NCBI GenBank assembly: GCA_016779015.1
Contig: JADHOK010000060.1
Location: 1-7,727, forward strand
DNA length: 7,727 nucleotides
Direction: 5' to 3'
Origin: PS1 clade bacterium
Lineage (GTDB): Bacteria; Pseudomonadota; Alphaproteobacteria; RS24
Below, in pieces: positions 1 through 5,699 of this stretch; positions within the stretch are counted from its first letter, which is position 1, and every line of letters begins with the position of its first letter. Below the pieces are notes generated by a model. The model searched no databases, was not told the origin of the DNA, and saw nothing but the letters and a program-made list of their open reading frames with translations. The translations under genes and the position numbers were made by a program.

Positions 1-52
1 CGGCAAAGACACCCGCGACGGCGAATAAATGGCTGAGGCGAATTTGTATCAT
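1..52 (-). CDS. 5' fragment of an unidentified gene downstream of the DUF2066 gene
   Basis: Only the first 17 codons are in the window; the gene continues past the left edge. The start ATG (bases 52-50) overlaps the TGA stop of the DUF2066 gene (51-49) in an ATGA junction. A near-perfect Shine-Dalgarno, GGGAGGG (64-58 on the minus strand), lies 5 bases upstream, inside the last codons of the DUF2066 gene. The visible peptide begins MIQIRLSHLFAVAGVFA, a short polar start followed by a hydrophobic run, as in a signal peptide or a first membrane segment. From memory, genes found beside DUF2066 include membrane proteins such as a CDP-alcohol phosphatidyltransferase or an AI-2E family permease, and a DnaA-like regulator. 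The first two would fit a hydrophobic start, but 17 residues cannot decide. The overlap and strong ribosome site make a real, translationally coupled gene likely. Confidence 0.6.
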   Translation of the reverse strand, partial: MIQIRLSHLFAVAGVFA

Positions 53-1287
53 TGCAGCCCTCCCTGTGTTGCGGCGGGCGCGGCGGGCGCTTCCGGCCGG
101 TTGTTTGAAATGTCATTCGGCAAGTTATTGGATTGGCCATTGGATAGACTATTAGAAAGGCTGAGCGGCGTGTTCACCGGCTCGATAGGCGGCGCGTTTT
201 CTTCGGTCGTCACGCGCCAGCCATCAGCACCTTGCCGCAGCACCAGACCACGCTGGCCGAGATTGCCGCTCAATTGCGTCGTCGAGCCGATATAGGCGAG
301 GTCGAGATAGGCATAAGTCTTGGCCAGTTCAACAATGCTCACATGGCGCACCAATTTGGTCTCATTGAGGCGCGAGCGTAATTGCGTCCAGTCCCTAATC
401 CCCGGATAATCGGCGCGCACACGCAATATTTGCCGCTCATCGGAGGCCACGGCGGCGACTTTCTTCCAGCGCTCGGCCAGCTCTTGCGCAATCTCGTCAA
501 TCGCGATGCCGGCCATTTCGTCATGTGGCCGGCCGGTGCGATAAGTTTTGACAATCACGTCGCTGGTCTCGGGGCCGTAAATATACGCCGTCACACCCAA
601 CTGCCCTTCCACATCGGCCAAGGCATGCGCGACAATGACGGTTTGTGTGCCGTAGCGGTCGCTCAGCGTTTGCAGCTTCATCGGGTCGCCGATGAGAATA
701 TCCTCAGCATTGGCAATCACACTGTCTTCCAAATCGCCCATAGGCAGCATGAGCGGTGACGGATTATTGTCGATGTCATAGTCGCGCCAGCTTTGCTGCC
801 ACCAATGCTCGCCCCAGGCTTGCAGACCTTGTAGGTCTTCCAGCACCGGCAGTAACAGCGCCGGTTTGTTCTGCACTTCGGTGACCGAAGCGCCATAGCT
901 GCGCAACAGGTCGCGCAGAGGCCCGGCTTTGAACTGCACAGACAGCGTCGCCAGATAGCGCGTCGGCCCGGTTTTCTCGTCACTTATGCGCAGCACTTCG
1001 ACCAGATTTTCGATATCCAAACTGCCCATATCGGGCAGCATTTGCCATTCCTCGCGCTTGACCAGACGGCGCATGGCTTTGGCCAAGGCTTGGGCTTGCC
1101 CCTGCTGCAATGCCGTGGCGCGCGCCAATGTGGTCGAGGTCGCCGAAACATCGACCTTGATGCCATCGACCTCGAACACATTACCGGCCTGCGCGGCACT
1201 GCTCAATGCACTGGGAAGCGCCAGCAAGAGAGCCAGCACCACCCATACCGAGCGTGTCATAAGCTGAAGAAGCGGTTTTTTGATCAT
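49..1287 (-). CDS. DUF2066 domain-containing exported protein
   Basis: A 412-residue protein that I recognise as a DUF2066 family member; its molecular function is not established. Residues 1-34 look like a Sec signal peptide: basic start (IKK, R12), hydrophobic core VVLALLLAL, and an AQA motif at 32-34 for signal peptidase I. The mature protein would therefore be periplasmic or envelope-associated. The body (about 36-365) has no catalytic motif I can name. The tail (about 370-412) is low complexity: five imperfect four-residue units of the form L-S-N-x at 377-396, then an Ala/Pro stretch, probably disordered. The start at 1287 is preferred because an AGG lies 8 bases upstream; the next Met (1260) has no ribosome site but would also leave a signal peptide. 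The gene diverges from purM, a pairing that recurs in proteobacteria, and is coupled by ATGA to the next minus-strand gene. Family assignment is by recognition, not by a search. Confidence 0.8.
   Translation of the reverse strand: MIKKPLLQLMTRSVWVVLALLLALPSALSSAAQAGNVFEVDGIKVDVSATSTTLARATALQQGQAQALAKAMRRLVKREEWQMLPDMGSLDIENLVEVLRISDEKTGPTRYLATLSVQFKAGPLRDLLRSYGASVTEVQNKPALLLPVLEDLQGLQAWGEHWWQQSWRDYDIDNNPSPLMLPMGDLEDSVIANAEDILIGDPMKLQTLSDRYGTQTVIVAHALADVEGQLGVTAYIYGPETSDVIVKTYRTGRPHDEMAGIAIDEIAQELAERWKKVAAVASDERQILRVRADYPGIRDWTQLRSRLNETKLVRHVSIVELAKTYAYLDLAYIGSTTQLSGNLGQRGLVLRQGADGWRVTTEENAPPIEPVNTPLSLSNSLSNGQSNNLPNDISNNRPEAPAAPAATQGGLQ
100..159 (-). repeat. degenerate 12-bp tandem repeat, five units, in the DUF2066 gene
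   Basis: Read on the minus strand in codon phase, the units are CTTTCTAATAGT, CTATCCAATGGC, CAATCCAATAAC, TTGCCGAATGAC and ATTTCAAACAAC. They encode LSNS, LSNG, QSNN, LPND and ISNN. The first three are the most alike at DNA level, sharing an Asn AAT codon at position 3 and a run of TC(C/T)AAT. The array stays in frame and lies next to the Ala/Pro-rich C-terminus. It looks like an old microsatellite-type expansion that has since diverged. Confidence 0.6.
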
Positions 1288-1412
1288 GCGCGCAACCTAA
1301 CGCGGGGACATCTTCCCCGCAATGCTGATTTAAGTGGTTACTTTAGGCGGGATGCGGGCTATTTTGTGGCAATCCCAGCGATTCCCGCGACAGATGAGGT
1401 GCAGAACCGCCA
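1288..1412. promoter_or_regulatory. divergent intergenic region, DUF2066 gene / purM
   Basis: These 125 bases separate two divergent starts and so must carry promoters for both directions, but I find no convincing -35/-10 pair. A TATTTT at 1360-1365 is a possible -10 for purM without a good -35. A perfect 7-bp hairpin lies at 1302-1320. The purM ribosome site is probably GAGGTG (1396-1401), 11 bases before the ATG, which is longer than usual. I see no purine riboswitch-like fold and no clear PurR-type operator. Confidence 0.4.
1302..1320. repeat. short inverted repeat, 7-bp stem
   Basis: GCGGGGA (1302-1308) and TCCCCGC (1314-1320) pair perfectly around a 5-base loop, CATCT. No T-run follows on either strand, so it is not an intrinsic terminator. 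On the minus strand it ends 14 bases before the DUF2066 start codon, just upstream of the AGG ribosome-binding element (1298-1296). It could therefore be a leader hairpin or a protein-binding site for that gene. It could also be chance in GC-rich DNA. Confidence 0.4.
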
Positions 1413-2501
1413 ATGAGCGACAGCCCGAAAAAAACCTCCACTTATGCAGAAGCCGGCGTTGATATTGCGGCCGGTAACACGCTGGTCGAGCGCATCGCGC
1501 CGCTGGCCAAATCCACTGCCCGCACCGGGGCCGATAGCGACCTTGGCGGGTTTGGCGGATTGTTCGACCTCGCCGCATGCGGGTTTGACGATCCGGTTTT
1601 GGTGGCCGCCAATGACGGCGTCGGCACCAAGTTGAAAATCGCCATTGAAAGCGGCATTCACGATACGGTCGGCATCGATCTGGTGGCCATGTGCGTCAAT
1701 GACCTGATTGTGCAAGGTGCCGAACCGCTGTTCTTTCTCGACTATTTCGCCTCCGGCAAGCTGGATGTGGACGCCGCAACCGACGTCGTCGCCGGTATCG
1801 CCGAGGGGTGTCGGCAAGCCGGTTGCGCATTGATTGGTGGCGAGACGGCGGAGATGCCGGGCATGTATGCGGCGGGTGATTACGACCTTGCGGGCTTTTC
1901 GGTCGGCGCGGTGGAGCGTCACAAAATTCTGCCCAGTGCCGATATTGCGGCGGGCGATATCATTCTCGGCCTGACCTCTAATGGCATTCATTCGAACGGC
2001 TTTTCGCTGGTGCGCAAATTGGTGGAACAGGAGGGGCTGGCATGGGATGCAACCAGCCCTGTTTCAAGCCCCGATAAAAGCGGTCAAACGGTGGCGCAAG
2101 ACCTGCTGACACCGACGCGGATTTACGTCAAGCCGGTGCTGCAAGCGCTCAAAGCCAATGCGCCGATTAAAGGCCTGGTGCATATTACCGGCGGCGGCTT
2201 TCAGGAAAATCTGCCGCGCGTGCTGCCCGATGGGCTGGCCGCACATATCGACCTTGGCGCGTGGCATATGCCGCCGATCTTTCAATGGCTGCAGAATGCG
2301 GGCGATATCGCCACGCCGGAAATGCTGCGCACTTTCAATTGCGGTATTGGCATGGCGCTGATTGTCGCTCAGGACGGTGTGGCGGATGTTATGGCCATGC
2401 TGGCCGCCGCCGGTGAGACGGTCATCCCCATCGGCGCCGTTACCAAAGCCGAAAGCGCTGACACGAGCGCCGCCGTAACCTTTTCCGGGCTCGACGCTTA
2501 A
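1413..2501 (+). CDS. purM: phosphoribosylformylglycinamidine cyclo-ligase (AIR synthetase)
   Basis: PurM closes the imidazole ring in de novo purine synthesis, converting FGAM and ATP to AIR, ADP and phosphate in the cytoplasm. The 362-residue length is slightly above the roughly 345 usual for the family, with the excess at the two ends. Family motifs appear in order: GGFGGLFDL (45-53), the ATP/substrate loop DGVGTK (68-73), CVNDL (94-98), the glycine-rich GGETAEMPG (142-150), SNGIHSNGFSLVR (189-201), HITGGGF (257-263) and FNCGIGM (308-314). No conserved block is missing. The start at 1413 places the usual YxEAGVDI block at residues 11-18; GAGGTG at 1396-1401 is the likely ribosome site. The TAA stop shares its last A with the purN ATG (TAATG), so the two genes are almost certainly one operon, catalysing the fifth and third steps of the pathway. 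Confidence 0.97.
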   Translation: MSDSPKKTSTYAEAGVDIAAGNTLVERIAPLAKSTARTGADSDLGGFGGLFDLAACGFDDPVLVAANDGVGTKLKIAIESGIHDTVGIDLVAMCVNDLIVQGAEPLFFLDYFASGKLDVDAATDVVAGIAEGCRQAGCALIGGETAEMPGMYAAGDYDLAGFSVGAVERHKILPSADIAAGDIILGLTSNGIHSNGFSLVRKLVEQEGLAWDATSPVSSPDKSGQTVAQDLLTPTRIYVKPVLQALKANAPIKGLVHITGGGFQENLPRVLPDGLAAHIDLGAWHMPPIFQWLQNAGDIATPEMLRTFNCGIGMALIVAQDGVADVMAMLAAAGETVIPIGAVTKAESADTSAAVTFSGLDA

Positions 2502-3091
2502 TGAGCGGTAGCCCCGTCAAAATCGCCATTCTGTTTTCCGGTCGCGGCAGCAATATGCGAACGCTGGCGCGCCATATCGCGCGGGACAATGTGCCCGCCG
2601 AGCTGGTGCTGACCGTCACCAATCGCCCTAACGCCGCCGGCATCGCCGTGGCCGAGGCCGAGGGGATTGCCTGCACAATTATCGATCATGAGGCTTTTGA
2701 CAGCCGCGAAGCGTTCGATGCCGAGCTTGATGCAACGCTGCGTGCGACGGGGGTCGAGTTGATTTGCTGCGCCGGTTTCATGCGCCTGCTGACCGCCGAT
2801 TTCGTCAATGGCTGGCCCGACCGCCTGTTGAACATCCACCCGTCGCTGCTGCCGAAATATAAAGGTCTCCACACCCATAAGCGCGCGCTGGAGGCGGGCG
2901 ACGCCGAACATGGCTGCACCATTCATTATATGCGTCCGCAAATGGATGATGGGCCGATTATTTTGCAGAAAAAAGTGCCGGTGCTGGCCGACGATACGCC
3001 TGAGACGCTGGCCGCGCGGGTCATCGAGCAGGAACACATCGCTTATGCGCAAGCGTTGGATATCGCGCTTACAAAAATGGCGGGTGCTTAA
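2501..3091 (+). CDS. purN: phosphoribosylglycinamide formyltransferase (GART)
   Basis: PurN transfers a formyl group from 10-formyltetrahydrofolate to GAR, giving FGAR, the third step of purine synthesis. The 196-residue length is normal for the folate-dependent enzyme, as distinct from the formate-using PurT. Motifs are FSGRGSNM (12-19, phosphoribosyl binding), AGFMRLL (91-97, folate pocket), NIHPSLLPKYKG (111-122), HTHKRALEAG (124-133) and MDDGPII (148-154). By alignment with the E. coli enzyme (Asn106, His108, Asp144) the catalytic residues are Asn111, His113 and Asp149, with the same spacing. No Shine-Dalgarno precedes the start; with the TAATG junction to purM this implies translation by re-initiation. 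The last codons also form one arm of a hairpin that probably terminates the convergent ndk transcript. Confidence 0.97.
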   Translation: MSGSPVKIAILFSGRGSNMRTLARHIARDNVPAELVLTVTNRPNAAGIAVAEAEGIACTIIDHEAFDSREAFDAELDATLRATGVELICCAGFMRLLTADFVNGWPDRLLNIHPSLLPKYKGLHTHKRALEAGDAEHGCTIHYMRPQMDDGPIILQKKVPVLADDTPETLAARVIEQEHIAYAQALDIALTKMAGA

Positions 3092-3100
3092 ACCCGCCAT
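3072..3100 (-). terminator. intrinsic terminator for ndk, overlapping the purN 3' end
   Basis: On the minus strand ATGGCGGGT (3100-3092), a 6-base loop TTAAGC, and ACCCGCCAT (3085-3077) form a perfect 9-bp GC-rich stem. It is followed directly by TTTTG (3076-3072), the classic intrinsic terminator form. It lies 34 bases past the ndk stop. On the plus strand the same stem follows purM-purN, but the downstream sequence has only scattered T runs, so it would be weaker there. Part of the stem is the purN codons for Met-Ala-Gly-Ala plus its stop codon. Confidence 0.65.
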
Positions 3101-3116
3101 ATTGACATTTTCGCGT

Positions 3117-3141
3117 TTTAAAATCGGCGCGTATTAGCCGA
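3117..3141 (-). terminator. possible second, weaker terminator at the ndk stop codon
   Basis: On the minus strand TCGGC (3141-3137), an 8-base loop containing the ndk TAA, and GCCGA (3128-3124) make a 5-bp stem followed by TTTTAAAA. The stem is short and the loop long, so this is a weak candidate beside the 9-bp terminator 24 bases further on. It could act in tandem with that one or be incidental. Confidence 0.3.
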
Positions 3142-3556
3142 CCAATTCATCATCCGAGAAGAAGAATTTAATCTCTTCAGCGGCGGTTTCAGGCGCGTCG
3201 GAGCCGTGTACCGAATTGGCGTCAATGCTCTCGGCAAAATCCTTACGGATAGTGCCTTCATCGGCTTCCGCCGGATTGGTGGCACCCATAATCTCGCGGT
3301 TTTTGGCGATGGCGTTCTCGCCTTCCAGCACTTGCACGACTACCGGACCGGAGACCATGAAATCGACAAGGTCGTTATAAAACGGGCGCTCTTTGTGCAC
3401 GGCGTAAAAGCTACCGGCCTGCTCGCGTGTCATATGGATACGCTTGGAAGCGATAATGCGCAGCCCATTACTCTCAAACCGGTCGATGATTTTACCGGTC
3501 AGATTGCGCTTGGTGGCATCGGGTTTGATGATTGAAAAAGTCCGTTCAATGGCCAT
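3134..3556 (-). CDS. ndk: nucleoside diphosphate kinase
   Basis: Ndk moves the gamma-phosphate from ATP to other (d)NDPs through a phosphohistidine intermediate, balancing the (d)NTP pools. The 140-residue length is typical. The N-terminus has the family start ERTFSIIKPDAT (4-15) with Lys11. The catalytic signature NSVHGSD is at 114-120, giving His117 as the phosphorylated residue. The downstream acidic C-terminus (FFFSDDELVG) is as in alphaproteobacterial homologues. A GAGGA ribosome site (3568-3564) lies 7 bases before the ATG. The gene follows holC on the same strand with a 63-base gap that holds a good sigma70-type promoter, so it can be transcribed independently of pepA-holC. It converges on purN with only 42 bases between the stops. 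Confidence 0.98.
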   Translation of the reverse strand: MAIERTFSIIKPDATKRNLTGKIIDRFESNGLRIIASKRIHMTREQAGSFYAVHKERPFYNDLVDFMVSGPVVVQVLEGENAIAKNREIMGATNPAEADEGTIRKDFAESIDANSVHGSDAPETAAEEIKFFFSDDELVG

Positions 3557-3589
3557 GGAAAAATCCTCAAAACTGGTTCATTTGTGCGT

Positions 3590-3618
3590 CTTATAGGCGG
3601 GCTTTGCGGGCTTGGCAA
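3590..3618 (-). promoter_or_regulatory. sigma70-type promoter for ndk
   Basis: On the minus strand TTGCCA (3618-3613), a spacer of exactly 17 bases, and TATAAG (3595-3590) match the housekeeping consensus TTGACA-N17-TATAAT at 5/6 and 5/6 positions. Transcription would start near 3583, giving a leader of about 27 bases that contains the GAGGA ribosome site. The spacer holds two copies of GCCCGC (GCCCGCAAAGCCCGCC). The -35 box starts 2 bases after the holC stop codon (TAG, 3622-3620). Confidence 0.6.
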
Positions 3619-3619
3619 G

Positions 3620-4081
3620 CTAGGCTTTCTGCTCCCATTTGCCCTCGGCGGATTGCTGCCAATAGGTCAGTTCATGGCCCGCATCCTGCAACGCTGCCCA
3701 GCGCGCTCGCGCCCGCGCCACATTGTCGTCATCGCGCCCGTCAAACATGAAAACCGTGCGCTCAAAGCCGTCTATCGCATCGCGCTCGGCCCCATCGACC
3801 AGAAACAGCACATTGGCCTCGTTCGGCGTCTCGTCCTCATGCGTCAACCAAACCGGCTGCGAAGCGGCGGTCTCGGTGAAGCGCGCATCGCCTTTCGCCG
3901 CGTGGGGCAAAAACGCCTCATCCTTAAAAGTCCAAAGATGGCTGTCGAGCGCTTGCATGCGTTCTTCCGAGCCGGCCTGCACAACCGCTTTCCAGCCGCG
4001 CTTCAGCGTTGCCTCCAACAGCAGCGGCAGGGCCTGTTCCAGCGTCTGACGCTCCAGATGGTAGAACAGCACCTCGCTCAT
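3620..4081 (-). CDS. holC: DNA polymerase III subunit chi
   Basis: HolC (chi) is the clamp-loader accessory subunit that links DNA polymerase III to single-stranded-DNA-binding protein. The protein has 153 residues from the ATG at 4081, against 147 in E. coli. Recognisable blocks are the N-terminal strand VLFYHLE (4-10), the helix ending in ALDSHLW (44-50), AFLPHAAKGD (56-65), which matches the chi SFVPH region, and the VLFLVDG strand (91-97). The reading frame stays open upstream to 4207, but that part is antiparallel to nothing and lies wholly inside pepA in another frame, and does not resemble chi. The chosen ATG overlaps the pepA TAA by one base (TAATG) and has no Shine-Dalgarno, so it is probably coupled to pepA. 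The pepA-holC pairing is widely conserved in proteobacteria and supports the call. Confidence 0.92.
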   Translation of the reverse strand: MSEVLFYHLERQTLEQALPLLLEATLKRGWKAVVQAGSEERMQALDSHLWTFKDEAFLPHAAKGDARFTETAASQPVWLTHEDETPNEANVLFLVDGAERDAIDGFERTVFMFDGRDDDNVARARARWAALQDAGHELTYWQQSAEGKWEQKA

Positions 4082-5565
4082 TATTTTTCGTAATGCGCTT
4101 TCACCAGACGGTCGAGCAAACGCACGCCATAGCCCGACGCCCAACTGCGACTGGTGGCACTTTTCGGGCTGCCCATCGCCGTGCCGGCAATATCGAGATG
4201 CACCCAAGGCACATCATTGGTGAAGCGCTTCAAGAATTGCGCCGCCGTAGATGACCCGGCATAGCGACCGCCGATATTTTTCATATCGGCATTCGGCGTG
4301 TTGATCATTTTGTCGAAATTATCATTCATCGGCATACGCCAGACACGCTCGCCCTCAGCATTGCCGACCTCGGTCAATTGCGCGGCCAGATTGTCATCGC
4401 TGGCAAACATGCCCGCATAATCTTGCCCCAGCGCAACCAAAATGGCGCCGGTCAATGTGGCGAGGTCAATCATGAATTGCGGCTTGAACCGTTTTTGCGT
4501 GTACCAGAGCGCATCGGCCAGCACCAGACGGCCTTCGGCGTCAGTGTTCAAAACCTCAATGGTTTGCCCCGACATGGAGGTGACGATATCGCCCGGGCGC
4601 TGCGCATTGCCGTCGGGCATGTTTTCCACCAGCCCGATAACCCCGATCGCATTGACCTTGGCTTTGCGCTTCGCCAAAGCGTGCATCAGGCCGGTCACTG
4701 CGGCCGCGCCGCCCATATCGCCTTTCATGTCTTCCATGCCGCCGGCCGGCTTGATGGAAATACCGCCCGTGTCAAAGCACACGCCTTTGCCGACAAAAGC
4801 CACCGGCTGTTTCGATTTGGCGGCACCGTTCCATTGCATCACCACCATTTGGCTGGCGTGCACGCTGCCCTGCCCGACGCCCAAAAGCGAGCCCATGCCC
4901 AACTTTTTCATCTGCGCCTCGCTCAGCACTTCTACTTTGACGCCAAGCTTGCTCAGCGCCTTGGTGCGCTTGGCAAATTCCGGCGGCGTCAGAATATTCG
5001 ACGGCTCATTGACCAAATCGCGCGCCACAATCGTGCCATCGGCGACGGCTTTCAATTCGGCATAGGCTTTTTTGGCCGCCGTGGCGGCTTTGGTTGCGAC
5101 GGTGAATTTGCTCGGGCCGCCGGTGGTTTTATTTTTCGTTTTATAGGTTTCGAATTTATAATCGCGCAGGAAAGCGCCGACCGCGGCGCGCGCGGCAATC
5201 TCGGCATCGGCAACATTGCTGCCCATCGGTTCCAAAAGTAATGTGACAGTGCCATCGGCTTTTTCGACCGTGCCCAACGCCGTGCCGCCCATTTTTTCGG
5301 CGTCAGATGCGGTCAGTTTTTTGCTATCCCCGACCCCCAGCACGACAATGCGGTCGAGCTGCGATTTCGCCGGTGCCAGCAGCGCAAACATAGAACCCTG
5401 CTTGCCTTTGAATTTCTTAATCTTCATCGCCTTGGCGATGGCGCCGCCGATATTCTTATCGAGCTGCTTGCCCAAAGGCCCAAGCTTGCCACCATCCGAT
5501 GCGGTGATGATGAGAGACCCTTTTTCAGGAAGTTTATCAGTGGCCAAAGCAATCGAAAGAGGCAT
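4081..5565 (-). CDS. pepA: leucyl aminopeptidase (cytosol aminopeptidase, M17 family)
   Basis: PepA is a hexameric cytosolic metallo-exopeptidase using two metal ions to remove N-terminal residues from peptides. From the ATG at 5565 the protein has 494 residues. The N-terminal domain (about 1-165) is variable and Lys-rich near 136-172. The catalytic domain holds every M17 signature: VGKGVCFDTGG (258-268), IKPAGGMEDMKGDMGGA (271-287) and NTDAEGRL (340-347). Metal ligands by spacing with E. coli PepA (270, 275, 293, 352, 354) are Lys260, Asp265, Asp283, Asp342 and Glu344; the catalytic Lys272 and Arg346 are also present. The frame is open to 5667, but the added 34 residues are unlike the family. 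The start at 5565 is favoured by GGAG 6 bases upstream; an ATG at 5577 lacks one. The gene leads a two-gene unit with holC and diverges from surA. Confidence 0.97.
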   Translation of the reverse strand: MPLSIALATDKLPEKGSLIITASDGGKLGPLGKQLDKNIGGAIAKAMKIKKFKGKQGSMFALLAPAKSQLDRIVVLGVGDSKKLTASDAEKMGGTALGTVEKADGTVTLLLEPMGSNVADAEIAARAAVGAFLRDYKFETYKTKNKTTGGPSKFTVATKAATAAKKAYAELKAVADGTIVARDLVNEPSNILTPPEFAKRTKALSKLGVKVEVLSEAQMKKLGMGSLLGVGQGSVHASQMVVMQWNGAAKSKQPVAFVGKGVCFDTGGISIKPAGGMEDMKGDMGGAAAVTGLMHALAKRKAKVNAIGVIGLVENMPDGNAQRPGDIVTSMSGQTIEVLNTDAEGRLVLADALWYTQKRFKPQFMIDLATLTGAILVALGQDYAGMFASDDNLAAQLTEVGNAEGERVWRMPMNDNFDKMINTPNADMKNIGGRYAGSSTAAQFLKRFTNDVPWVHLDIAGTAMGSPKSATSRSWASGYGVRLLDRLVKAHYEK

Positions 5566-5699
5566 TTTGTTCTCCATGCAGCAAAAACTTGAGGGTTTAT
5601 TGTCGGACACATTATGGTGTAAATATCTGTGCGTCCACACCCCTTTTGGGGTAAGAGAGGGTCTCAACGCCGCAGCCGCGGTGCAGAGCTGGAAAAGAG
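5566..5699. promoter_or_regulatory. divergent intergenic region pepA / surA with overlapping promoter candidates
   Basis: These 134 bases must drive pepA leftward and surA rightward. For pepA, minus-strand TTTACA (5623-5618), 16 bases, AATAAA (5601-5596) is a fair sigma70 match, with a leader of about 25 bases. For surA, plus-strand TTGAGG (5589-5594), 18 bases, TATGGT (5613-5618) is weaker. The two candidates cover the same DNA. Between them lie small dyads, TGTCGGACA (5601-5609) and ACAC-N6-GTGT (5607-5620), which could be an operator or chance. A 5-bp hairpin, ACCCC-TTTT-GGGGT (5639-5652), would fall in the surA leader. I see no trace of an lptD 3' end here. Confidence 0.4.

Noticed and set aside
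1288..1412. Possible purine riboswitch or attenuator upstream of purM
   Set aside because: There is no three-way-junction-like arrangement or conserved purine aptamer core. The only clear hairpin (1302-1320) has no T-run and lies about 90 bases before purM.
1359..1991. Minus-strand open frame of 210 codons over the start of purM
   Set aside because: It is antisense to conserved PurM motifs and spans the divergent promoter region. No ribosome site or recognisable domain is visible.
2498..3100. Minus-strand open frame of about the same extent as purN
   Set aside because: It is a mirror frame of purN with no family motif. The coincidence in length follows from codon bias on the opposite strand.
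4082..4207. Upstream in-frame extension of holC by 42 codons into pepA
   Set aside because: The added residues do not resemble chi. The ATG at 4081 forms the expected stop-start overlap with pepA and gives normal length.
4378..5241. Long plus-strand open frame of 287 codons
   Set aside because: It lies entirely antisense to pepA, whose M17 signatures are all intact. The translation is His/Arg/Ala-rich with no recognisable domain, as expected for the complement of a GC-rich coding frame.
5566..5667. Upstream in-frame extension of pepA by 34 codons
   Set aside because: The extension has Cys-Cys, His-His and other residues unlike any leucyl aminopeptidase start, and would include the likely promoter. 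The ATG at 5565 has GGAG at good spacing.
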